A stretch of 64,000 nt of DNA from Oscheius dolichura (lineage: Eukaryota > Nematoda > Chromadorea > Rhabditida > Rhabditidae): assembly GCA_932521035.1 (NCBI GenBank), contig OW051495.1, forward strand, positions 4,216,001 through 4,280,000. Direction: 5' to 3'. The translations under genes were made by a program, and so were the position numbers. Positions within the stretch are counted from its first letter, which is position 1. Each line of letters starts with the position of its first letter. This document shows, in pieces, positions 54,190 through 64,000 of this stretch. A model generated the notes under the pieces. That model had not been told where the DNA came from, did not search any database, and was given only the letters and a program-made list of their open reading frames with translations.

Positions 54190-54447
54190 ATGTACCTCTA
54201 CGCGAAACGGAGCGTTGACTACCGTCTCCCGGACATCCGTATGCCCCCTGCCCACCCTGACATCCCATTTCTAGCCCCTCACGTCCATCTCCACCGGCTC
54301 CGTGTCAACCGGCCCGTCTTCGACAAGAGGGAACTCGTCCTCTTCGTCGTCTTCTACGCCTTGGCCATGGTCCTGATAGTCCTCCTCTTCGAGGCCATCA
54401 AACCCATCTTCCCCGTCCTTTTATATTCCGATCCTTTATGGAAGTGA
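54190..54447 (+). CDS. Small single-pass membrane protein, 85 aa, unknown
   Basis: One uninterrupted ORF starts MYLYAKRSVDYRLPDIRMPP, runs through a His/Pro-rich segment and one strongly hydrophobic helix (LVLFVVFYALAMVLIVLLFE), and ends LLYSDPLWK. A pyrimidine-rich stretch ends just before the ATG. It converges on the GST gene with 36 bp between stop codons, which supports a real transcript end here. It may be a tail-anchored protein. No family recognised. Confidence 0.5.
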   Translation: MYLYAKRSVDYRLPDIRMPPAHPDIPFLAPHVHLHRLRVNRPVFDKRELVLFVVFYALAMVLIVLLFEAIKPIFPVLLYSDPLWK

Positions 54448-54483
54448 CATAAACTCTTCATTCTCTCACACACATAAATTTCT

Positions 54484-55266
54484 TTAGATTAACAAGTTTC
54501 CGTGGAATTTGGGCTTCTCGGCTGTCCTCTGGGCGAGATATTCCTGAAATTGAAACGGGGATAAAAGAGAGAGAGACCGGGGGCCCACCTTGAGATTGGG
54601 TCTCTGTTGGAACCGGGAGTAGAATCCCTTGAGAAGGGGTACGGTATCGAGGTTCTTGGGGTTGCTGGTCACGGCCAGGTCGAGTTCCTCGAAGAGGATG
54701 TAGTCCACGTAGGAGACCTTCTCCCCGAGGACATTCTGGGCCCCGTCCCCGTAGACCTTGAACATCCTCTCGATCTTGGCCAGTTCCAGGGGATACGTCT
54801 CCCGGTCGTACTCGTCCTTCTTGCTCTGAAACGGGCCGTCCTCCTAATACAAATCCCTGGTTACAAAGTCCCCGAAGACGACACTCATCGCGTATTTCCT
54901 CCTCATGTCCATCAGTGCCTCCTGGAGGACGTCGAGGTGTGTCTTTTCCTCCTCGCTGTCGCCATAGAGACCGTGGACTCGGGCCAGGTGACGCAGGATG
55001 GCCCCCGATTGGGGAATCCTCTTCTCGTCCTCCGTCAGCACCGGCATTTGTTGGAACGGCTAAAGGGAGAGGCTACCCAGGGGGATTATCGAAAATACCA
55101 TAGATTCCTTGAGTGCCGGCCACTCGTCGAAGGGAATTTTCTCATTTTCGAAGGGGATTTCATTGTCGACCAGAAGGGTTCGGATATGTTCGGCGATGCC
55201 TAAAAATGGAAAAGGGAACGGCGGTGACCAACCGCGAATCGGGAAATAAGTGAGCTTGAGCGGCAT
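54484..55266 (-). CDS. Glutathione S-transferase, Pi-like class
   Basis: A cytosolic detoxification enzyme that conjugates glutathione to electrophiles. The start at 55264-55266 gives MPLKLTYFPIRG, with catalytic Tyr7 in the usual YFxxRG context. A short intron leads to GIAEHIRTLLVDNEIPFENE, then PFQQMPVLTEDEKRIPQSGA (the cis-Pro and glutathione-binding QSxA pattern), ILRHLARVHGLYG, and the C-terminal helical domain VLGEKVSYVDYILFEELDLA (capping-box region). It ends TAEKPKFHGNLLI. Length and start match the Pi/Sigma-type nematode GSTs, closest to Pi. Four short introns. Confidence 0.9.
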
Positions 55267-57128
55267 TGTGGTGGGAACTGGTAAACAATACAAACGGGGG
55301 GCGGGGTCGGCGAGAGGGAAAACGGCAGGGGACCAAAGATTATCAGCCGGGTCAATCTGTGCCAAGATTAATTAGATCGAACTATTTTATCGATATGCGA
55401 AAGGATGTCGCTCTTTTGATGGCAACCTGGGACTGCCATCCTCCGGCTACCATATCTAGGAGGCCCCCTGTCTTCGGCAGCCCCTGGTAGGGAATGCAAA
55501 TGGCGGAAGTGCCTCTGACATGATAAACATTGGCTACGAAACTCTGTCATTAGGAAGAGCAGACGAAGAAGATGCAGGAGAGACTTGTCTAATTGAGAGG
55601 ACATGCCAAACCAGGATCTTTTCCTGTGTCTACCCCGTTCTTCCCCCTTTTCTCAACAGACATCGGATTGAGCCCAGCTTTTGGGAATCGTCTCTTCATT
55701 CGAACGTCAGTGACAAGGATCATTTGTGCCAGCAACTGGGGAGACGAAAAGAGTAATGCGGCCGAGGGAATTGTCATCATATCTGGCACACCGGTAAGGT
55801 TATATAGGGTGAAGCGGGGAAGCTCTTTCTTTGACGGCAGAGGGAGGTGGCGGTACTCTGACAGCTAAATAACGCCCCTTATCACCCCCAAGTCTTCTTC
55901 ATCCCCTCCTTTTCCCCTTCTCTTTTATGCCCCTCTTTAAAGGACTGTGTCGAAGGTCCCGTAACGCCCTCTTAGACCTTTAAGAGAGAGGTCGCGAGCG
56001 GTCGCGTGGCGTCGTGTTTTCCCGCGTCGTCCAAATTCCACTTCTTTTTGGCTTTATTTTCCCGAGGTAATAGGCAATCTGGACAAAGCCTTCTGTCAAT
56101 TTTTATGTTCATGTTATATAGATTTTTTGAAACGTTTATTTTCTACACTGGAAATCCCACAGCTACAAATCATTGAGTTTTCAGTGAGTCACATTGAGAT
56201 GTTGTTACGAAATTCTAAGATCTGATGCTAAAATGAACGATTGTAGGGGAGCTCTTGTATATTACAACGAGATAAAAATTCGCATATGATAGCTGTTAGA
56301 CAGCAGAAATAGCGAATCACCATTTTATATCTAGTTTTTTTTATAAAATCAAATAATAATGAGCAATCAGAAAAATCATTTTTCGCTAAAATGAGTGGAA
56401 AGCGTAATTTTTTGTTGCATTTTATGGTAGGGTTTGTGTTTTTCTGGTCTTCTGTATTCAATCGTGTTCGTCATCCAATATTATTGATGAAACTATACGA
56501 ATAGCGGGACTGCCGATATCGCATCCTTGGCTATCTCAGATCTGCGATCTCGCATATCTCCTCGGTCGGGGTTATTTGCACAGGCAGGCTCTTTCTCCAA
56601 TGAACTTTGTTGGTTTAGATCGCCAATATCTCATAGCGATGGCATTTCTCAATTTTAGGCACACATTTACATTTCAAAACAAGTCGATTTCGAAGAACTT
56701 CGATCAGTTGGGTTACTTTTCTAAAATCACATAAAATTAGCATTTACTCGGGATAAATTGCATTCCCTCTTTATTTTTATCCAGGATATATCTAAATCAA
56801 TAACTTTTCCTCACTCCATTCTTATTTTATGCTATCTGTTTTGTGCCCTCTTCACATTACTGAATTTATCTCTCCGTCTATTTCATTCAGACATGAGTCA
56901 TTCCCCCGCACATTAAAGTAAACATTACTGTCCTTATCATTTTTTCTCATTTCCGGATTTTCTATGCATTAATCACGATAACAATAAGTATTTTTATTTT
57001 GTTGAAACTAGGGGCAATTTTCATATAACACGCAACATCTTTGATCTTTTATTTCCACGTTGTCATTCAATATATGTGTAATTATATCATCTTCAGGAAA
57101 CAGCCGTTAGCCGCTCAATAAATTATTG
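55267..57128. other. Intergenic region between GST and RHO-1
   Basis: About 1.9 kb with no supported gene. Up to about 56000 it is GC-balanced; after that it becomes strongly AT-rich, the block boundary. Between 56500 and 56560 there are repeated ATCTC/GATATCGC words (CATATCTC, GATATCGC, TATCTCAG). A probable RHO-1 leader acceptor (tcttcag) lies at about 57090-57097. Confidence 0.45.
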
Positions 57129-57975
<847 letters not shown>

Positions 57976-58148
57976 ATCTTCACCGCTTGATATGAGCTAT
58001 TTATTTCCCTACTTTATATTTTCCTGCAGCTTGTGTCCCTTTTGATCTGTATGTTTAAATAAAAAAAAATCGATCTTCCTTCCTAAAAAAACTTGACATT
58101 TTTGTTTTGCTCTTTATTTGAACAATTGACATTTTATAAATCATACGA

Positions 58149-61003
58149 TCATGCAAATAATTTGTCTAATAATGTGGTTTCTGCGTGCTGGGGCATTGTG
58201 ATTTCCAAGCCCTTTAGCTGGTCTTGAGCCCTGGTGATAGCCTCGTTAGCATTGGCATTCCCGGACCAAGCTCTTCTTGCGACACCATTGGTCACATCCC
58301 AATTGAGCATATTCTCAGCCCTAGTAGCAGCTTCCTAAATTCCATTATAAAATGCATTCCCCCTCCACTACCTTCGTACCGTCCAAGAGCATTCCGAATC
58401 CCCCGTTGATGACGTCCCCCCATCCTACTCCGCCTCCATTGTGAAGGGCTATCCATGTGGCTCCTCGGAAAGAGTCACCAATAGCATTTTGGACGGCCAT
58501 ATCGGCGCAGAAAGCACTGCCATCCGTAATATTCGATGTTTCTCGGAAGGGGGAGTCTGTACCAGGCGGTTCTTTCTTTTATTGTGTCCTCCTACCTGTC
58601 CCCGAGGTGTCGTGGTGATCCCTCGAGATGACCACCGGGCCCTGAAAAGGTGTAAATTGCTCTGATTGGCATCGTTTAATGAGTCGGGCGAGGCGTCGGA
58701 TGTTTTGTGGAGCAATCTCTTCATTACAGCGCAACGTCATTAGGAAATAAAAGAAGGCGGATGTGAATCAATGGCCTCGGCGCCTTGATTGTGACGAGCG
58801 AGACGAATATCCGCCGTTCCAGACACGGAAGGAATTCGGCCAAAGTCAGGAGCCCGTGGGCGGGCACAACGCACCGTAAGGCGGCCTTCGTGGATGGCTC
58901 GGTTGAAGGCCAACGCCAGGGCAACTCTCCCGGCCCGGTCCGAGTAGAGGATTCTGGCCTGGCTACCCACGACGAGCTGGTTCTCCTCGGCCCGGCAGAT
59001 CCATGTCCGATTGTCGATATACTGCTTGGCTACGTCTCGGGGAACTGAAACGACCCAAATGAGTCACGAATTGACAATTAAGAAAGGCAGGGCGCCGGGT
59101 CTTAATTAGATAAACATTGAGCCGGGCCGGCGAGGGGCTGAGAATTCTTCTCTGGTTTCATCCGGCACTTACCATCGCCCGAGGCTAGCTCGTCGATCAC
59201 CTTGCAGGCGATCCTGTCCGTCACCGAGAGGTCGGCCGACTCGCCCGAAGTACACACCCACCGGAAGGGGCCGAATCCTAAAGAGAAAATGTCCCTGAAG
59301 GTGTAGATAAGAGGAGAAGAGAGGATGGCCCACCCCATGATGTCCTGCATATACGACGGGTAGCGGAAGGTCTTGCCGTCATCGGCGGCCCCTTTCTTGA
59401 GCACATCCACGCCGGCTCGTTGGCACTCCACCAGGAAGGCATTACCGTAGTCCCAGAAATACATTCCACGAGAGGCCAGACGATCGATTGCCGCTATATG
59501 ACGGCGGAGACTGAACAGGGAGGGTAAGGGGAACGTGGGGAAGGGGGCACCTCTCCTGGACGAGTTGCTTGAACTTGTCCGGGTCGGCAGTCATCATGGA
59601 ATTGGCCTCGTCCACCGAGAGACCGACGGGGTAGTAGCCCCCAAGGTACGGGTTGTGTAGGGACGTCTGGTCCGAGCCCAGCTCGACCAACAACTCCTCC
59701 TCGTCTGCCAGCCGTTCCCTAAAATCGAGAGGGTTATTCACCTGCAGAGGGACTAGCCAGAGATCGACGACATTGCCCAGGTAGCCGATGCTGACTGTCT
59801 TCTTCGACTTCCGGTATTCTCGGATCCAGCGGACGATGTCGTCGAGCGACGCGCTGTAGACATCCAGCCAGCCCTGCTCGTGTCTCTTCAGAAGGGCCTT
59901 CTCATACACCTGCTCATCGTCTCTTTTCATCCCTATCCCTGGCTCACCTCGGCAATGACTCCGATACAGCCGGCAATCTTGGCCGCCTTCGGCTGTGCTC
60001 CGCTCATCCCTCCCAGCCCTGCCGACACGAAGACGACGCCCTCCATACTCTCCACCCCGAGGTACCGTCTGGCCGCGTTCATTACCGTAATCTAAACAGG
60101 TATTGTCTCTATTTTTGCCCAGAAGGAGTACGGTAGTTCCGTGGACTATTCCCTGAGGGCCGATGTAGCAATAGCTTCCGGCTGAAAAGTACCGTATCCG
60201 CTTGTCTTTTAAATAGGAGTGGTTAAAACTGACACACCTGTCATCTGTCCATATTGAGTCACCCCGAGGGCGAAGAGCTTGTCATAAAGAGGTCTGGTCG
60301 AGTAATTCGGGATCACCTAAACTCGGGGATAGATAAGGGACAGGGCAGACGAACCATTCCGTTGGTGATGGTCATTCGAGGAGCATCCGGGTGACTGGGG
60401 AAAAGGCCGAGTGGGTGGCCGGAGTACATGACCAAAGTCTGGCGATCAGTCATTTTCTGGAGGTAGCGAAGAGTCTGCCGGAACTGACCCCAGATTATCT
60501 TGATCATCTCCTAAAGGTACCTGTAGCCAATTGCTGAAAACTTGTCCGTTTCCACCGTAGGTGACGAGTTCTTGGGGAAATTGAGCCACGGCGGGATCGA
60601 GGTTATTCAAAATCATCAGAATTATCGAGGCCGCTTGTTGGCACTCAGCTTCGATTTCCGAGAGTTTTGGGGCCTGAGAGGGATATATGTTCAGATACGG
60701 GGAGGGGTCACCTTCAAGTGGAAATTAGGCATGAACCGGTAGGCATAGATGTGACCGAAGATCTCGAGCTCCTCGGCGAACTCTTTGGCCAGTACAGCAT
60801 GGTGCTCGGCCGGCACATAGCGGAGAGCATTCCGAACGGCGAGCTGAATGCGGTGAGACAAAAAAGAGGAGAGCTACCTTCTTCTCGTCTACAGTAAGAG
60901 GAAGAGGACGTTTTGGGGCATGGGGCACGGGGGCCTCGCGCTGCTTCCTGGGGCACGCCAGCAGAGGCTGGAAGGGGTCGACGAAGAGGCTAGCCAGATC
61001 CAT
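58149..61003 (-). CDS. Urocanate hydratase (urocanase)
   Basis: This NAD-dependent enzyme is the second step of histidine breakdown, converting urocanate to imidazolone propionate. The start at 61001-61003 gives MDLASLFVDPFQPLLACPRK and VPHAPKRPLPL, which aligns with the animal N-terminus. Then LRNALRYVPAEHHAVLAKEF, ELVTYGGNGQVFSNW, LVMYSGHPLGLFPSHPDAPR, GSYCYIGPQGIVHGTT, GVVFVSAGLGGMSGAQPKAA (NAD site), and near the end AIHNGGGVGWGDVINGGFGM. The C-terminus ends HAETTLLDKLFA. About fifteen introns. The stop at 58149 lies about 170 bp from the convergent RHO-1 stop. Confidence 0.93.
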
Positions 61004-62579
61004 GTCGAATGGCCGAGGACGGTCACGCGCGATCGTCAACTTTTATGTCTCCTACCTGTTTCGATGAAAGGAGGCGGACTATGGGGTCGTTTGGAACCTG
61101 AAGGTTTCCGAGGAGCGGAACGGTCGAAGGAATTTATTAGTGGATATCACATAAACATATTCTGGCTGAGCGATCAGAGAGGACCGAGGAAGACAGTGGC
61201 ATCCTCCTGCTATCTATCTTTTTCTGTTTATACAATTACGGGGGAGAGGAGTACCCGGCAATTCATCGACATTTTACAGTTCTGGTTCTCCGGGTCGACC
61301 ATCAACCCGAGAATCACCTCATAGGCATCGGTCGTCTTGGCCACCTTCATCTGGTTCTCTATTAGAGGAGGACTATGATGAGAGAGTCAATAAATCCAAG
61401 GGGGATACTGTATCATGGATAAGGTCACTACAGCAACAGTGCCGAGCAGATTCCCAATTCCTGAAGTGGACACCGGCGGCTCCAGTCTTCTATCCAAGTT
61501 CTTTGTCCAAAAGATAAAAGTACCCTGTTTCCTCTTCGAAATCTTCGCCCGACAGCTTTTTCCCACCGTCGTCGCCATTCGAGATAAGCTATTCAAACGG
61601 TTGAAAAAAGGTCATCGAAATAGCTCCAATAAACGGCCAACCCTGAAAAGAGCTGGGCTCTTTGTTGACACGCGTTTCCTCGAATCAGTCAAAGTTTGCG
61701 CTCGTAATCCGTCTGATTCATATTTTAACCTCGGCTTGTGTTTGGCCTCCTTTCTCTGCTCTTTTGCCCGCCAATAAAAGGTGCCGTCCTCCTTCCCTCC
61801 TCTGCGATCAATCCCCCTGCCCTTTGCTAATTATGGGATCAGCTGTTCACCTGCCGCCAGTTGCGTGTCCCCCCTTTGAACTGTCCTCCCCGGAGAAAGA
61901 GAAGCTCTCTCGAGAAAGTCAATCAATCAGTCTCACTCCTGTCTCAAACTCCAAAGTCCTCCTCCCGGTAGCCTTTGTCAATATCGTACTCCACCCCCCG
62001 TAAACATCTTCCCGGTCATTTTCAACACGCTCAAGTCACTTATCGGTCCCCGTCAAAACATATTGTGTGTTTGGTCCCCATCATCCCCTTTTATAACTGG
62101 GCTACCCCGGCTCCCACATCACTCCTGTCTGCCCTAGTCCACTTCCCCATCCTCCCCATCCTCCCCCTATCCTCCCTATCCCTCTTCTTATCCTCACCTC
62201 CTCTCCCAATTTATCAAAAGACAACCTGGTTCGGGGAGATAGAGCCAGCCCAAAGAACTTTCGCGTAATCAGTTTAGGTCAACAAAAAGGAACACGTCTG
62301 TTTTTGTCTCTGTCTTGCTTATTTTTGGACGAAACAAAATTGTATAGAAGTCTTTTGTTCTGGGTGAAATGAGGGAGGAGAGATCATTTGATCAGAAGAT
62401 TGTCTCGCCTGGGATGAGTGTCTGCTTCCCTTGTCCAGAAATTACCATTTTTGCAACGGGTTGCATCGATTGTCTGTTTTTTCCCCGATACCTGCATCAT
62501 TTTGCCCTGCGCCCCTCGCCCTTTACACCCAGTGACAGATCACCTTGAACCGACTCTTCCCGTTTGCAGATGTGCGGCC
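61004..62579. other. Divergent upstream region of urocanase and FAAH
   Basis: About 1.6 kb. An open minus-strand stretch at about 61250-61365 (MKVAKTTDAYEVILGLMVDP, bounded by AG and GT) could be a small exon of an unplaced gene, but I cannot build a transcript from it. From about 61780 to 62570 the + strand is pyrimidine-rich, the sense-strand pattern of other GC-block genes. No other feature seen. Confidence 0.4.
62573..62579 (+). promoter_or_regulatory. Probable spliced-leader acceptor abutting the FAAH ATG
   Basis: tttgcag ends exactly at the start codon at 62580, after a pyrimidine-rich tract. Confidence 0.6.
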
Positions 62580-64000
62580 TGCTGGTCCTTATAGTTCTCG
62601 CCGGACTCGCGGCTTATCTCTACCATTTATGGACCAAACGAACAGCTGTATGTCGCATTTGAAAGAGAAAAAGAGAGAGACATTTCAGAACAGAATAGTT
62701 TTGGAAGCAAACATCAGGCGACGGCTGCAGGAGCGGGAGGAGAGCGTCGCGGGCGCGGAGATCGCCGGGCAGAAGTTGAGCAAAGACAGGAGAGATCACA
62801 TCGGAGGACTGAGCTTCGTCCAACTCAGAGGTTGCCATAAACGGGGGCTAATTATCAGCCAATTACAGATGAGCTTCGTAGTGGATCTATCACCTGTACG
62901 GAGGCTCTCCAGACTTATCTGGTGAAGGCCGTGGCTGCCCACCGAAAGACCAACTGTGTGACTCTGTTCATCAAGGTGAGACACCTAGGAGGAGGGGTAA
63001 AGATCCCTTCAGGAGGCAGAGGAATGGGCCCGGGACTGGGACACGAAGGCCCAAGATCCCTCATTCGTCAAGCCGGCCCTCTTCGGAGTGCCCATCTCCG
63101 TCAAGGAATGCATAAACGTAGGCAATGGCCACGACCAGGACACACGACGTATCTTTAGGTCAAAGGTTACGACACCACCCGCGGGTTCGCGCAAGACTGT
63201 TTCAGGCCACAGGACAAGGACAGCATCCTCATCGACCACCTCAAGCACCTCGGTCGGTCACTTTCCTCCCTTTTGGAACCCGGGGTATTGCAGGCTGTGT
63301 TCCCTTCGTCCTGACGAATGTCCCTCAGTCGCTGCTGACTTATAACTGCGCTAATCCCGTCTACGGCATAACAACTCATCCTCTGGATGCCACTAAGACA
63401 CCGGGAGGATCAACTGGAGGAGAGGCCGCCCTTCTGGCAGCCGACGGATCAGTTCTGGGTATTGGCGGAGACGTGGGTGGATCCATTAGAATGCCCTGCC
63501 ATTTCACAGGAATGGCCGGAATCAAGGTTTCGAACCCTCTAAATTAGACGAAGTCCCTCTTCAGCCTTCCCACCTCCGCTTCGCCCACCGCGGATCTCCC
63601 GGAGCCGTTCCTGGACGACCATTAATCAACGCTAACGACGGTCCCATGTGCAAGGACATCGAAGCAAACGTCGAGTTCTGCCGAGCAGTTTGGGGAGATA
63701 CTTATGAGGCCGACCAGGATCCGTACTGTCCGCCTGTCCTCTGGGATGAAAAGGCCTACAGCTCGGAGAAGCCCCTCCGTATCGGATACTACATCGACGA
63801 CGGATGGTTCACACCGACTCCCGCTGTCCAAAGGGCTGTCCTTGAAGCCAAGAAGCACCTCGAGGCCCGAGGACACACTCTTGTCCCCTTCAAGCCACCG
63901 AACATCGCCAAGATGTTCCAAATGTACGTGCGTGCCCTGACGGTCGACGGGGGCGCCTACCTCAGGCACAAGTTCATGCAGGTAGAGGCACCCCTTGGGC
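62580..64000 (+). CDS. Fatty-acid amide hydrolase (FAAH-like), 3' end off the right edge
   Basis: An amidase-signature serine hydrolase that degrades N-acylethanolamines such as anandamide at membranes. The start at 62580 (MCGLLVLIVLAGLAAYLYHL) is an N-terminal membrane segment. The catalytic core follows: Lys in GVPISVKECIN, YDTTRGFAQDC, LTNVPQSLLTYNCANPVYG, the serine cluster KTPGGSTGGEAALLAADGS (cis-Ser) and GGDVGGSIRMPCHFTGMAGI (nucleophile region), all catalytic residues present. The second domain reads GPMCKDIEANVEFCRAVWGD, RIGYYIDDGWFTPTPAVQRA and LTVDGGAYLRHKFMQ, where a donor site begins and the window ends soon after. At least seven introns. Confidence 0.92.

Noticed and set aside
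55520-55870. Short ORFs between GST and RHO-1
   Set aside because: No coding signature in either strand and no plausible splicing.

Overview
This is a gene-dense animal nuclear DNA window, almost certainly from a nematode. Most introns are 35-60 nt and nearly all are GT-AG. In at least four genes a pyrimidine-rich 'tttcag'-type acceptor sits directly against the start ATG, as expected for spliced-leader trans-splicing. Several genes belong to nematode-typical families: an Ig/DB-domain secreted protein, a lone MSP-domain protein, an insulin-like peptide with a fourth disulphide, and a SID-1/CHUP-1 membrane protein. About 30 protein-coding genes can be supported. No tRNA, rRNA or CRISPR array was seen. 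Exon structures were read by eye from splice motifs and family similarity, so outer coordinates are firmer than individual exon edges.

Layout, left to right. 1-15.4 kb is GC-rich: an Ig/DB/FN3 secreted protein (-, cut by the window edge), a long intergenic region, quiescin sulfhydryl oxidase (+), an isochorismatase-domain hydrolase (-) and a PDZ-GEF Rap exchange factor (-). 15.4-31.8 kb is mostly AT-rich: RACK1 (+), Msp1/ATAD1 (+), SID-1/CHUP-1 family (-), MOCS3/UBA4 (-), complex I NDUFB11-like (+), MSP-domain protein (-), CEP41-like rhodanese (-), RNP-1/Lark-like RNA-binding protein (-), an unknown coiled-coil protein (-) and an LEA-like protein (+). 31.8-36.6 kb is GC-rich: a peroxisomal ABCD transporter (-) and a peptide GPCR (+). 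36.6-44.3 kb is AT-rich: an Ulp/SENP protease (-), an intronless GC-rich gene (+) and an acidic protein built from tandemly repeated exons (+). 44.4-56 kb is mixed: a small acidic protein (-), an insulin-like peptide (+), a bZIP factor (+), CYK-4/RacGAP1 (-, AT-rich), a Lys/Glu-rich protein (-), an unknown single-pass membrane protein (-), a small membrane ORF (+) and a Pi-class GST (-). 56-64 kb: RHO-1 (+, AT-rich), urocanase (-) and fatty-acid-amide hydrolase (+, cut by the window edge).

Two kinds of gene alternate. AT-rich blocks carry basic cell machinery (ribosome, mitochondria, tRNA thiolation, cytokinesis, sumoylation, RNA binding). GC-rich blocks carry differentiated-tissue functions (GPCR, insulin, detoxification, lipid and histidine catabolism, secreted or adhesion proteins) with long upstream regions that are pyrimidine-rich on the coding strand. 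Same-strand AT-block genes are often about 100-270 bp apart, as in trans-spliced operons. RHO-1 and CYK-4, which act together in cytokinesis, are both here but not adjacent. The most unusual signals are a pair of near-identical 42-nt intron-like sequences inside the sulfhydryl oxidase gene, a gene built from a tandem exon-intron array, a TTAA-flanked inverted-repeat element filling an intron, and the composition/function mosaic itself.
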